A stretch of 64,000 nucleotides of DNA from positions 1,612,001-1,676,000 of the forward strand of contig JAQSEB010000058.1 of NCBI GenBank assembly GCA_030063045.1, in the 5' to 3' direction. Position 1 is the first letter of the stretch. Each line of letters opens with the position of its first letter. This document shows, in pieces, positions 51,748 to 64,000 of this stretch. The stretch comes from Pratylenchus scribneri (lineage: Eukaryota; Nematoda; Chromadorea; Rhabditida; Pratylenchidae). The position numbers were made by a program, and so were the translations under genes. Under the pieces are notes generated by a model. The model made no database searches, was not told the DNA's origin, and worked only from the letters and a program-made list of their open reading frames with translations.

Positions 51748-53396
51748 TCAGCATTCGCCATTCTTCTTCCTTCCATTCACTTCCTCCTTCCTATTCAGCA
51801 AATTCTCCTTTTCCTGCTGCTGTTGCTGGCCATTCATCTGCTGCTGATCGTCGTGCTCAAAATGCCATCGATACAGTAACCATTCTTCGATGTCCGTCAA
51901 ATTGGCGGCTTTTAGCTGAAATTTTTTGAATTATTATTTTGATAATGGAATTTTTAGATTTACCGATTCAAAGAAGGGTACATGCTGTGACTTAAAATCA
52001 CTTGATTCTGGTGCTGTCCATTGGATTTTGGTGGCGCCCATCAATTTTGCCAGATTACTCAATTCGATCATTATTGATGTGCCTACACCCCTTCGACGAT
52101 ATAGTTTAGACACATAGATTTGGTCTAATTCCGGAAACTGAAAATGAAAAATATTTTAAAAAGATTTGAAAAAAAATATTAATTATTAAACTCACTTTTC
52201 CTTGCCAAGTGGAATATCCCTTCCTGTGGAAAAATGCCATTCCCAAAACTGGTGCTTCCGATTCGTTGGGAATTTCGTCAACTGCCTCGGCTGGAGCAGA
52301 TATTTCTTGTCCATACACTATGATGGCACCCAAATGACCAGCAGCCAGTTGTTTTTTCGCTTTATTGTTCAATGGCTTATAGTGCTGTTTCCTATCTTCG
52401 CCAATCAATGAATTCCATTGGTTGACCAGTTTTTGGACCCGACATTCGCTGATTTGCCTGGAAGCATCCAAAAAAATCTAAAATAGATATTTCAATAAAA
52501 AAATATCATTTCATAAATTCTAACTCACTTCAATCTTTAATTTCTTGTCTTTTTGTTTGTATTTCGGTGGCAAAACTGTTGGCCAAGAATCTTGCTCCCA
52601 ACGCCAACAAATTGATTTGTTCGTCTCTCTTTTGTCAGTCAGATCTTCAATGCCGGGAAGACGGTTGTAGAAATTCAGCGCACCGTAATTTGTTCGCAGA
52701 ACACACCATTCCAAACATGGCAATCCGTGAATTGCAGCATTTTTTGAAACTTCGCGCAACAGTTGAATTCCTAGTCCACAACGTCGATAATGCGGCCTAA
52801 TGTATAAGTCTTCCAAATGAACAATCTATAATAAAGGAGAGAATCAGTGAAATATTGTCCTCCAAAAATATTTCCACCCGGATCTCATTTTGATAAAATT
52901 TATTGTAATTTTAGTTAAAGATGGAATTGATATTTGCAAATAAAGATATAAAATTTACAAAAAAAGAGATATTTATAGATTTTCATTTACCTCTCCTCTC
53001 TGGCTTGTGGAAGGCTGCAAATAATAAACAGCATATGCCACCATTTCTCCCGATGTATTAACGGCCACAACTGAATGCATTGCTGCCTCCCGGAAGTCTA
53101 TTTCAATTTGATCGGCATCTATCTTCGGTCCATCTGGCATGTCTTGATGATCAGCAAGTTCTTGAATCAATGCACGTAAATTTTTGGCATCCTCCGGTTT
53201 AGCTCTACGAATTTGAATGTTCTCCTTTTCGGTATTAGTGCCATTTGTTGTTGAGCAGCCATGCCTAAATTAATATGTCAAAGTTTTTAATTAATTAAAT
53301 GGTTTTAATTTTAACTAACTTTATATTCCCATTCTTGATGATCCCATTGGCAGATATTCCATCATTGATAATCACCACAGATTCTTGCTTAACCAT
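51748..53396 (-). CDS. Tandem GNAT-domain N-acetyltransferase (diamine acetyltransferase-like)
   Basis: Six exons, about 420 residues with two GNAT domains. Domain 1: IQIRRAKPEDAKNLRALIQE, then LEDLYIRPHYRRCGLGIQLL with the acetyl-CoA pyrophosphate loop RRCGLGI, and WCVLRTNYGALNFYNRL, the SAT1/SAT2-like motif B. Domain 2: IIVYGQEISAPAE, MAFFHRKGYSTWQGK, then YVSKLYRRRGVGTSIMIELS with loop RRRGVGT, and IQWTAPESSDFKSQHVPFF. The C-terminus is Gln- and Lys-rich (DDQQQMNGQQQQQEKEN). Spermidine/spermine and thialysine acetyltransferases are usually single-domain proteins of about 170 residues, so a fusion or internal duplication occurred. The substrate cannot be inferred; both CoA loops look intact. 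A cytosolic enzyme is expected. Confidence 0.85.
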
Positions 53397-55136
53397 TTTG
53401 ACGAGAATGGTTGACCAGATTAATTTTAATAATTAGATGAAAATATTTAATCTAAAAATTTGAAATGATTCTGAAATTTACTGATTGAGTAAATGGAAAA
53501 GATATTTTTCAAATACTGACTGGGAAAGGAAAAGGACGAATAGTTTTGGTACTTTGGACATAAAAGGGCAAAAGAGGCGTGGAACTAATTGTTTACTATA
53601 ATACAGATTAGGATAAATTTAGATGGGAATATGGTAGTGGGAATGGGAAAAAATGAGGCACATGGTCCATCCAAAACCACTTTTTAAAGGCAGAGTAAGG
53701 AGTAAGGACTAAAATAGATTATGGGCATTGATTGGCAGAAAGATTGATGAAATGGGCGGTCCGTAAAGGTAAAAGATCGTCCATTTTGTGTGACGGGAGG
53801 GCGCAGCATGGGACGGAAATGGAAGACGACGTTGTTTGTGAGCATTTAATCGTCGTATTTCGCTCCATTTCGCCGCCAATGATTAATGAATAATGATATT
53901 GGAGCGTTGATAACGATGATCAAATAGAATGTGGAGAAACATCTATTTTGTTTTCCATTTAGGAATATGAACTTTAAAAAATAACATTTTAATGTGCCTA
54001 TTAAAGGGAGATTTGGGGGCAATTTTTGGAAAAATTTGAAATTAAAAAGGAGTAGAACTTTATTCAGAAGTTAAATTCTCCAAAATTCTTTCTAATCTTA
54101 TCAAAGCTAATAAGAATAACTTGCTAAAGCGAGTTAAAGGTCGCGCTAAAAGTAATCATTTCGCCTTCACTTCACAATGATTGATAGAAAAATAGTTGAA
54201 GGTATAAATGTGCGACTGCGCTCCCATGTCAACGAAAATCGGTGGAGTAGCAACGTGGTCTATGGGAAAATTTTGTGAAGATGAGATTGCGGAATCGGAA
54301 GAGAAATCTTTGGGTGAATTAAATCGTAAACAACAAAAGCAATTGTTGGAAAATAATTGAGAAAATTAGAGGACGACAAATTGATAAAAATGATAAAATG
54401 ATGAAATTTATAATTTATTATAGGATGAAGGGCATCAAAAATTAAGAATTCAGAAATTTATCATAAATCTCATTTAAATAATTTAAATAATTTGAAAATA
54501 AAAAATATGGGATAAATTCAATCCTATTCTCTACCATCATCAGCAGTTAGGAGGGAATAAACAAAAAACCATTCAGAAAATGTGTGCAGATCGAATTTCT
54601 ATAGGTATATTTATTGGCCATTTTTTCATATTTCACATTTTCACCGTCCGGGGTCATCTCCACAATAGATAAAGGGCTATGCAATTATGGGCATGTCCAC
54701 AATTCTGCAATTATGGGCGTTTACGACTATAACAAATCAGAAACTGATTTTAAACCCCACAAACCTTATACCATTTTGTAGATCTCATCGAGACGCATCG
54801 AATGATATATAATTTGCCATGGTTTGGTCAAAATTAAATGGTATTAAACCATTTTTCAAGTTTTTGGTTTAAAACTCTTTCATTTTGGGCCAAACCATAA
54901 TAAATTATATACCATTAGATGCGTCTCGATGAAATCTACAAAATGGTATAAGGTTTGTTGGGTCTAAAACCGGTTTATGATTTATTATAGTCGAAAACGC
55001 CTATAATTGCAGAATTGTGGACATGCCCATATTTGCAGAATTGTGGAGATGACCTAGCACCCATTTTCACACACAAACACATATTTCACTCATTTTATTA
55101 ATAAGTCACAAATTTAATTTCCCCAGGCAAAATCAA
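53397..55136. other. Gap between divergent genes, with a foldback element
   Basis: Upstream sequence for the acetyltransferase (leftward) and amnionless (rightward). It contains a short ORF of 44 codons at 54229-54363 with protein-like composition but no support, and the foldback element at 54645-55061. Otherwise AT-rich. Confidence 0.45.
54645..55061. mobile_element. Mutator-like foldback element, third type (417 bp, 9-bp TSD)
   Basis: Arms of about 180 bp: GGTCATCTCCACAAT on the left and ATTGTGGAGATGACC on the right, with inner blocks AATTATGGGCATGTCCACAA and ACCTTATACCATTTTGTAGA also mirrored. Flanked by a perfect CATTTTCAC (54636-54644 and 55062-55070). The right tip read inward is GGTGCTAGGTC, the same GGTGCTAG as the elements at 15802 and 21285, although the arms are unrelated. 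No ORF. Confidence 0.8.
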
Positions 55137-58100
55137 ATGCTCATGTTCGAATTTCGTTTCTATTTCTTTATTTTATTTTCAACCCTGTTATTCTTTGGCC
55201 AAGCCCGACTTTTTGTTTGGATTCCCTCAAATCAGCTTTCCCAATCGGAAAATTGGATCGGAGAAAAAGCCCCATGTGAAGGAGATAATGCTGTAATAGG
55301 AATGGATGAATCTGCTGATCAAGGGATTGAATTAGCAGTTTTAGAGGAAAAATTAGGGGCAAGTTTTTATAATTTCTTTTTTAACAATTCATTGTCTTGC
55401 ATATAAAATATTAGAGACTTTTTAGTATAGTAATAAAATAGTTGATAATGATTTGGTGACGATTTTTCGGGGCCTATATTAAATTTTGACTTCGAAGTAA
55501 ATGACTTTTCGTAATTTAGTCTTTGGCCTTAAGAAGATAGGAGAGATGCTTTTACAAATTGAAATTACTTTTTTTCTACATTATATAAACAAACAACTTG
55601 AGAAGATAAGTAGGAAGAGGGTGGCTGGGCTGGAGACCGGAAGATAATAAATATGATTAATTATAATAATTATATATGGATTTAGAGGTAGAAGTTTGAA
55701 AAAGTATTGATGGATTAATCTTAACCCTCAATTTTAAATAAAGGAAAAAAAAATTTTTGTGCCAAAGTTTTCCAAGGCTTTTAATTAAATCAAAAATAAC
55801 GAAAAAATTTCACATTTACAGATTAATCAACTTGTATTACCAGAAAATGGGATTTTGTACTTTGGTCATTCGGCAGAATTAGGTGATAAGTCGGAAGGAT
55901 GGCAGTGCCCAAAACGCGAATCCCAAGGCAAGAAGTTATGAAAGTATACATTTTTTCGATGGCTTCTTAAATACTCTTAACCAAAAGAAATTATTCCAAA
56001 TAACCAATAATTAAAAAATATTTTTATAATTTTAGCCAATATGGACGGAATGAGTTTTATTTTTGGACTCATTCTCCTCATCAGAAACCCATTTTGATGA
56101 TTAAAATGTAGTAATAGAGATAATCAACATAATAAAAATACTTTAGTTTTTGTTTCAAAAATAGAATGGAATGGGAGATGAACAGCTTTTCTTTTCAATT
56201 TAATATGATCAAAAATGGCCCCGTTCAAAAATATTTATGGTTTTTTTAATATTACAAATATAGAATGGAATGTTTAGAGTGAGGGGGGGGGGGGGGAATA
56301 ATTGTTGTTTGTGGCCAAAAAGAAAAATCATTTGGAGTAAACATAAATCTCAATTCTCAAATACATGGATTCTCATAATATTTTTATCAGCCGAAAGTTC
56401 CATTTTTAGATGTTTTATTTCGACCAAAAATAATCGCACCAAATTTCTTTGATTATGCTAATTGGCGGATTGATAAAAAAGATGACGATGATAGTGATAG
56501 CCTATTAGAAGAAGGGTTCATGATTTTGGATGCTGAACAAGTTCCATCTTCCCAGGTAAATAAATAATTTAAAAAATGTATAGTATTATGTAGGTAGTTT
56601 ACGGTTTACGCACGCAATTCTAATTTATTATTGATAGGAAAAAGGAATGATTTTAATTAATGAAACTTGGGGCACTTTTAAAGAGTCGACGATGAAGGGA
56701 ATAATTCTGACGCAATCTCCCCCGACTTTCCCAAGCCCCAGCCCCAAAGCCTTCCTTCCATTCGCCGATTGCTCTTTTCTTGTTTGCTTGCCGCAAATTT
56801 CATCAGCCTCATTCAATCCTATTCTCGTTCTCGCCTATTCTACATTTGTTTCCCGACTCTTGGGTCTTGGCTGCTGGGGAGGGAGAGATTTTGTGTGACG
56901 GAAATGCTGGGGCTTATGGTTTGAAGTTTTTTTTAGAGTGGCGGCTGGGGAGGGGGTTGGGAACTGGGAGGGGAGGGCGGAAGAAAGTTCATTTCTTATT
57001 CTATTTAAATTTTAGTAAGTAGGTCAATAAATTCGTAAATGAATAATCATAATAAGATGTTTTTTTAACGGCAAATTCAATTGACTTAATTTATCATTGT
57101 TATACGAAAGGGAATGGAAATTTTTATATATTGTTAGCATAAATGCAGAAAATTATTGAATAAATGGATAGGGTTTACATCTTTCTTGTTTCATTGTCAT
57201 GGAAGAAAAATGAATGAATTTTTATCTAATCCTCCAGCCTTCTTCAAAATTCAATCGAAAAATTTTATTTTCTTTTTTTAGAGGAGAGCCAAAAATTGTT
57301 ATGTTAGAAAAATTCCATAGTGATTTCGGCCTTTAAGAAAAAACCACAATGATCGCTAAAGGGGAATTCGTTGACCATATTAGTGCATTTAGATAAGCGT
57401 AATCGATGAACCAAAGTTCCGAATTTGACAATATTCAAAAATAAATTCTCAATTCTCTCTTTTCTGTGAGAATTGCATCATGATTGTTGAATACTAATTT
57501 TCTGTGAGAATTGCATCATGATTGTTGTTGAATACTAATTTTCTTTGAGAATTGCATCATTATTCATGGGAGCCAAAAATAATCACATGAAAAATGCGAA
57601 GTCAGAAAAGCTTAAAAATGATGTAATAATTTAAATTCATCATTAAAAATATGATGTATCTCCATCTCATTATTTTTTGTGAGAATTGAATTAGATTTTG
57701 AGGATAATTTTAATTTGATTTTATGTCAAAATAATATGTTGATTTTTTTATAAAAATTGAAGGATTCTGTACACATTGATAATGTCTCCAAAATTGGTTG
57801 CGATGTGCCCGCTAAACTGCGTAATTTCAGCCTATTTGGGCAGGTGAAATTTTTCATTCAAGCAAATTTAAGAAGCACATTCTTTATGCATTCATGAAAA
57901 TCATTAAATTAAATTTTTCTTCCAAATTTTTCAGTCACTTTCCACCAAACAAATTCATGAAATTACTTTGACTATTGAAGGACAATTCATGTTCCGAATT
58001 GGTTCAAAATTAGGCGCCGACTTTCAATTGAATGATCAATACCAATTTCGATGGCCTACTGAACAAGTTTTCATAATCGGAACAGATAATACAGAAAATA

Positions 58101-59702
58101 AAATTCCAAAGTCTGCCCTTTTTGGTCGGCCAAATTCCAACTTCTTTGAACCGGTATCTTCAAAATTTCTTTAAAAATTTTATTTTTTTTTATAAAGCAA
58201 TTTTCAAAACTCTGCCAATTTGTTCGATGTCAGCCTATTAATAAATATTGCACTCAACCGATAAAGCCAGTAGGCCATTGTTGCGAAAAATGTGGTAATT
58301 TTTCCGAATATTTAAAAATGCACATATTTAAAACATTGATTATTTAAATAAAAATGTAAATTAATATTTTTTGTCAAAAATTTTATCCATTAAAGGAGCA
58401 ATGATGAAATTTCAACAAAATTCATTGAATTTCACACACTCCAAAAAGATTGTACAGGAATATGCTAAATTGGCTATCCTTAGAAAATTGATACCCGTTG
58501 GAACCGGAATCTCATTTGTTCGGATCGACAATAACGAATTGAATCCGCACTATCAAGTAATCTTACAGCAGATACATGAAAAAAATTTCTAAATTTTAAA
58601 AATAAAAATAACAATTAAGTTGACTATCATCGGGAGCGCATCGGTTTTCAGTGAATCTGAATTCTCGTCAACTTTGTGGAATGCATTTCGAAAAATCCAA
58701 CAAAGGGGAATTAATGGTAAGAGCAATTGAATTTTGATTTGATTGTAATTTTTTAATCCTTAAAAAATAAAAATTCTAAAAATTATAGCACATTTGCCAA
58801 TGGATTATCAACCAACGAAAGGACAAGATTACTATGGTTTAAAGGTGATTATAATATAGTAGTAATTAGTTTTACAAGTTAATAAGAATTAAACACCATC
58901 TACATTCAAATCTTATTAGAATAAAAAACCATCATATTAATTCCATTTCTAATTCATTCATATTAAACTATTAGCATTAATTCACTGGTCGATCAAAGAT
59001 TGTAAATTTTCCATTTTTAACCTTAAAAAATTTTAAAGGTAGAATGTTCTCTTCAAAATGGCTTTCGGTTAGATGAATTTCTTCATTGGCTACTTTTTTT
59101 CTCAGCAATCGGTGCAATTTTATGTTTTGCTTTTCGGAATGAATATCGACGAAACCCACGGTAGGTAATAATTACTTGAACGATGCATATTTGATATTTT
59201 AATCATGTGTTTAAGGCTTCGAATTTTTGTTACTAATATTTGGAGAAGAGCGACGACGACACCGGTGGTCCGTTGGCGGCGAGAAAGATCGGAAAGAGTT
59301 TTAATTGACGGAGTAATATTAATTCATTAGATTCAAGCCGGGTATTTCCAAAAAATATATTGAGTTATTTTATTTACAAAATCGTCTCCATTTGTAATAA
59401 ACAATAGATATTTAGATATAGATATTGAGTTCTTCCATCTTAATTTATCTGCTAATAAAATCAGTACGATGTACTCGAATATAGATGTCTAGGATGTTTC
59501 ATCTTTCATTACACATTTTAATTAAAATAATTTTAAGATAGGAGAAGAAACTAATCATACTGCTGGTGGTTTTCTATTCGAATTTGTCAATCGCGCATTT
59601 TCACGCTCAAACAAACCAAACAACAACGAGGCAGAATTTGCGGAGACGATATCAAAAGAAGAAACATTGCCTGAAGAAAAAAATGATGGAAATAATGAAT
59701 AA
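55137..59702 (+). CDS. amn: Amnionless homologue
   Basis: Type I membrane protein that in vertebrates carries cubilin to the surface for endocytosis (B12-intrinsic factor, protein reabsorption). The signal peptide is FYFFILFSTLLFFGQARL. The N-terminal family pattern reads FVWIPSNQLSQSENWIGEKA followed by PCEGDNAVIG. Later segments are LVLPENGILYFGHSAELGD, NFFDYANWR, a Cys-rich part (CQFVRC, CTQPIKPVGHCCEKCGA) matching the amnionless CCDLCGA block, a folded juxtamembrane region, the TM segment LHWLLFLSAIGAILCFAF, and a cytoplasmic tail EYRRNPRLRIF followed by GGFLFEFVNRAF and an acidic end. Intron 1 begins GC (TTAGGG|GCAAGT). The junction between the exon at about 56036 and the one at 56391 is not resolved, so a small exon may be missing. 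No cubilin gene is in the window. Confidence 0.82.
57455..57560. repeat. Three tandem copies of a 43-46-bp unit in an amnionless intron
   Basis: The unit contains TTTTCTGTGAGAATTGCATC followed by ATGATTGTTGAATACTAA. The second copy has an extra GTT and the third is degenerate. A solitary GTGAGAATTG recurs at about 57680. Confidence 0.7.
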
Positions 59703-62700
59703 AGAAAAGATGAGAAATTTGAATCAGAAGAAGCAAATTGATCCTATTCTAAAATTGCTTGGAGAATGGTCATTTATTCAATGTATTACAATTAAATCAC
59801 ACCTAAATTTAAATATTCTTTTAATCAAGAGAACATAGTCTTTATTCTAGATGATTTTTCCTCCTAATTTCTATGTTTAACTTTATTTTTATTCTCAAAA
59901 TATTTAGAAGACATTTCCTTTCAGAATTAGTTTTAGAATATTCTACGATTTTTATCAATATGCTCAGTTAGTATTAGTAGACTTGAAAAATGCCCGTCCC
60001 ACGTTCCAATTTATTTTTCTTGGCCTAATTTGTTAAAAATGGTCATTTTTAAACCGATAATATACCTAACCCATAAATCATTTATTTTATTTTTTTACTA
60101 TTTTGCCTACAGCAAAAAAAACAATATTAGATGAATTTGGCTAGCTGCCTTTTTTCTACAAATCTTAAAAGTATGCAAAAACAAAAATTAAAATATTGGC
60201 AATTTAATCAGCCAATGGCTAATTGATTCATTTAAAAAATATTAATTTAATCTGAAAATTTTATTAATCAAAATTTATGCTATTTTTGTTAAACATTTTT
60301 ATTTAATACTATCATTCGGCAATTCCCCATGCTAAAGAATAAGAAGCCGCATTTTCACTACTTTTCTCTTCTACTTTTATAAGCCCAATCCTCGGTTAAA
60401 GAGGAGGCGGTAACGGAACCATTTATGAATTATTAATGAAAATGAAAACCATTGCCCTCCTTAACATCATCTTTTTTCCATGGACCCGCGCATCTTCATT
60501 CTCTCCTTCGCCTCCTTGTCTCATGCCTCAATTTTCATCCTGCGCTTCCCGAGGTGCTCTTAATTTCATCGAATTATACCGAAAAAAATGTATTTTCCCC
60601 TTAGAATCCCATTGGGATTTTACACGTATCTTTACGATATAATTCCTAGAATCGACTTTGACCGGTTTTTTCAGTTTGTTGTTGGCCTATCTTTCCCCTT
60701 TATTTTATTTTTCAATTGGTTGGGAAATTTTTGAATCAACTCATATTCAAATTTTATTTTTAATTGTTATTACATCATTTCGATAATAATACTTAATTAT
60801 ATTATACATATTATTAAGTAATTATCTCCGTTACAAAAATACTTAATTCTTTTTAATAAACTCAACTGGCTTTGTGTATAGCGCGAGAAATGTAAGCCAA
60901 AAATTCTGAGTCAGTCAAGTCAAAAATTAAAAATGAATGGGAATGAAAAGTAAATGGATTCAGGGGTCGTGGGAATCTTTATCGATAATTTTTTTTGTGA
61001 TATTTATTCTAAAGAAATTGAATGATGAGTCTATACTCTATACATATAAATAATAATTAATAAATAGTTATTATACATATTATTGGGATTTTTGAATAAA
61101 ATTTTTTTTATGGATATCGACATTCCTCACTTTAATATTATGGCACATTATAAATTTCCGAGAAAAAAACGCTTTTACCTAACATTTTTGGCCTCCCTTT
61201 TTCGGATTTATTACCATGCAAATGGGCCAGTCCTTGGCCGCAAAAATAGAATTGGGCAGAACAGAGCCTCCTCCATTCAAGTCAATGGGCTCTTCCCCGA
61301 GGATTCATTTTAGTTAGCCCCCTCGCAAAAATCCTTTCCTATTTAACTACTCTAATGGCATGTTCTATTTTTTCGATATCCCATTACACAAAAGTAACCT
61401 ATTAATCTAATTTTCCATGGGAATTATTAAAAACATACCAAGTCAAGTATTTTTACAACAATATATTTTATTTGGTAGAAGATTAATTTTTAATTAACCC
61501 ATTTGACTATACGATATCAATTAATTATTTCCTGTATAATAGCTATTAGCTACTAGTTTTTTAATTCTATATTTTTGAGATGAGGTAACGTGTAACTTAA
61601 CGAATCCTTTATTTATTGTTCTTTAATTTTAACATAATTAAATTCCTAAGTAATTTTCATTCCCTTTCAAATTAACTTTACTGGATATGGATATTGAAGT
61701 GAATTAATTTGTCAAAAAAATATAAAAATTTAAATATTTTTTTATCACATAATTCCAATTAACAGATTATGTCCTGACAAAATGAGTTTTAAAATCATTC
61801 TTTAATTTGCTTCCAATAAATATTGATATCCAATTTTTTTACGAATTGTCGCTAGCAACAATTTTTAATCATAATAATTCTCGTCCTTATTTAATCCAAT
61901 CCAAAAGCACACAATGCCTCAAAGCCAATCCAATCTTCCTCTCCCTCTTCTACTTTTATTGTTTTTTATTTTTAATATTCCCGAATTTAGTCTCTCAATC
62001 TCATTTGATAATTATTATCTTAGAACTTTTTTTTCACAAATAAAATTTTTCCAATTTAATATGATGAAGCGAATTTCCGGTTCAAGTTCCATTTTTGTTG
62101 AACATATCCTCTTTTCTATTATACTTGTAAGCCATTAATGTTTACTTAAGCATTACTAATTATGAGAAATTTTTTCTACGAATGTAAAAAATGCTCACAG
62201 TCTTATAATGCTTAGTAATATCATTTTTCTTTTGTTTCTAATTCCATATATTTGACTTTCAAATTAAAATGCAATCGAATTAGGCAAGACAAGATGCATT
62301 TCTATTCTAATTCATATTTAATAAAAAATTTATATAAAAAATTTTTCTACAAGGATTCATTTCGAATTTATTCATGGAGAAAACGATATGATTTGAATTG
62401 TGCCATTATACAAACGTTTATTCCATCTTTTTGAACTTATTTATTTGCATTTGCATATTTTGTTTGTTCGTCTTTCATTGCTTCTTTCGCGTGCAATAAT
62501 CTGAATCTTATGCATTATTTCATCCATGAAATTGCTGTAGGGCATTTTTGATGAATTGTTGAGCAAATAAATAACAAAATAAATCTCCCTTTTGGCCCAA
62601 TTCTTTTATATCCGATAAAAACCAAACTTTCCTCTTGTCCCAATTTTGGGATTTCAATAAAATTCGAAACTAAAGGACCACCAACTTTTTGAACATTTTC

Positions 62701-63900
62701 ATGAAAGGAGAGAGAAACTCAATTGAAATGATATGAGATTCCTTCCAACCCACTATTGTCCTACCAAAATTGAAAGACATAGTCTCTCGGCTTTCAACAA
62801 AAATGTCCGGCTGTCGATAGGAAGAGCATATTTTTCAGCATTGCTCATATAATATGTTCCCTACCTATTTTTCAATTTTATGTGCATTCTATTGCAATTT
62901 GCAATTGAAATTCGTCTTAAATAGATTTCGTTGCCTTTAAACCAAATTCCCAAGAGTCTGGACAATAAAATTAAAAATTAAAAACGATGTCTTAATTTTC
63001 AATGCTAAATTAAAAAGATGTCTTGTTCGTTTTCCATTATATTTATCTGTCCAAGAAAGCCAAAGAATGGAATAGAGTTGTATGCATATAAAGGATATCC
63101 ACAAGATAATTCATTAGATTAATTATTCAATTTCCAAATAGGCAAGCACATTGAAATGCACTTACTGTATTGATATCGATACCCAACTTTGCCAGAATGT
63201 TAAAGGCCAAAAATCCTGAAGATTTCGGAGTAATTGCTTCTTTCACAGTAATATTTCATGTTTTAACTGTTTTATTTCTTTCACAAAGAAAATGATCCAT
63301 TATAATTATTATTTCTACCATGTATTATTTTTCAAATTCATCAAAAATTTATGCCCAAATAGTCAATCAGTAGTAATTACGTTGTAAATGAATTCCACTT
63401 CGCTGATTTTGTTGCTAATTTCCTTTTCGACGAAGAAGATTTCGCAGCTTATTCCAGCAGCAAAGAAAGACAAAAAGGGCAAAATATACTAGTACGATAC
63501 GGGCTCCAATTCTGTCAATTTTTCATGAATATTTCATTAGGCTAGGAGTAAGGGGGATTTATTATTGGAAATTGAAAAGTTTTTGATTCAAAAAATAAAA
63601 TTTCCGTAACATTTATAAATTCAGAAACTCAAAATTCATTCATATTTTTGCCAATGAGTTAGTTGACTTGAGAGTAAATGCAATATCTCCATTTCCTTCT
63701 CGGATAATAACCATATATTTTCCTCTCATCCCATACTGTGATGTGGCCAAATTTTTTTCAGTTTTTCATAATTCTAATCCTCTTCAAATCCTTTTCTCGA
63801 ATATTAATTGTCTTTTCTATTTATAATATATTAATAAAAGTAAAATAGATTCATTTCATTAGCTTAATTCTCCTTTAAATTTTAGAATTTAAAAATAATA
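59703..63900. other. 4.2-kb gene-free stretch
   Basis: Very AT-rich. No exon with recognisable similarity and no transposon ends identified. A short ORF at 61807-62043 is mostly hydrophobic by base composition. A plausible trans-splice acceptor (TTTTAG) stands at about 63882-63887, just before the ATG at 63901. Confidence 0.4.
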
Positions 63901-64000
63901 ATGACCGACCCATTTTCACTGGTAGCTGGTGCGTTGGATGAATCAGATTACGAGGTATTGCTACGAGACCAAAATTTCACTATTCTTGCGGCTGACTTGG
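63901..64000 (+). CDS. Start of a gene cut by the window edge
   Basis: An open frame from the ATG at 63901 to the window end: MTDPFSLVAGALDESDYEVL, then RDQNFTILAADL. An acceptor-like TTTTAG lies about 13 nt upstream, and there is no in-frame ATG between it and 63901. The protein-like composition and the acceptor argue for a real first exon. The family is not recognised from 33 residues. Confidence 0.45.
   Translation, partial: MTDPFSLVAGALDESDYEVLLRDQNFTILAADL

Noticed and set aside
54229..54363. 44-codon ORF starting MSTKIGGVATWSMGK
   Set aside because: Reasonable composition but very short, with no support from splice sites or a recognisable family.

Overview
The window reads as nuclear DNA of a nematode. 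It is AT-rich, and its genes are split by many short introns (often about 40-70 nt) with TTTCAG/TTTTAG acceptors. Several genes are best matched by nematode families: a MOD-5-type serotonin transporter, a MEC-8-type two-RRM splicing factor, an RSKN-2/MSK kinase and PABP-2. Repeat content and AT-richness would suit a clade IV (tylenchid-like) worm, but that placement is inference. All functional calls come from reading translated exons against remembered families. No search was run, and exon edges are estimates unless a position is given.

Layout, left to right. 0.6-2.7 kb (+): Cys-loop ligand-gated channel subunit, 5' end unresolved. 3.1-4.4 kb (-): acidic, probably N-myristoylated protein. 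8.8-14.4 kb (+): serotonin transporter with a very long N-terminus and an antisense ORF in one intron. 14.8-15.7 kb (-): CCDC124. 15.8-17.1 kb: a 410-bp foldback transposon and a tRNA-like pol III sequence. 17.2-18.5 kb (+): cytochrome c1. 18.8-20.8 kb (-): ABHD18. 20.8-24.5 kb (+): Maf-type nucleotide pyrophosphatase carrying three transposons, one of them inside an exon. 24.8-29.1 kb (-): MSK kinase. 29-34 kb: no convincing gene. 34.4-36.1 kb (+): MEC-8/RBPMS. 36.6-38.2 kb (-): YL1/VPS72. 39.2-41.0 kb (+): PABPN1, with a transposon exactly at a splice acceptor. 41-45.9 kb: gene-free. 45.9-51.2 kb (+): large, probably secreted, unrecognised protein. 51.7-53.4 kb (-): tandem GNAT acetyltransferase. 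55.1-59.7 kb (+): amnionless. 59.7-63.9 kb: gene-free. 63.9 kb (+): start of a gene cut by the window edge.

Most genes are unrelated housekeeping or neuronal genes and do not form a pathway. Two loosely linked themes are RNA and chromatin handling (MEC-8, YL1, PABPN1 side by side) and the compact ABHD18/Maf divergent pair, whose start codons are 16 nt apart.

The most unusual content is the transposon landscape. Three foldback elements have 9-bp target duplications (Mutator-like). Two sister elements are exactly 620 bp with 8-bp duplications. Three TA-flanked elements share CCGTAAA ends. A FLYWCH-gene-carrying element sits in a Maf exon. At least two insertions appear to have been tolerated through splicing.
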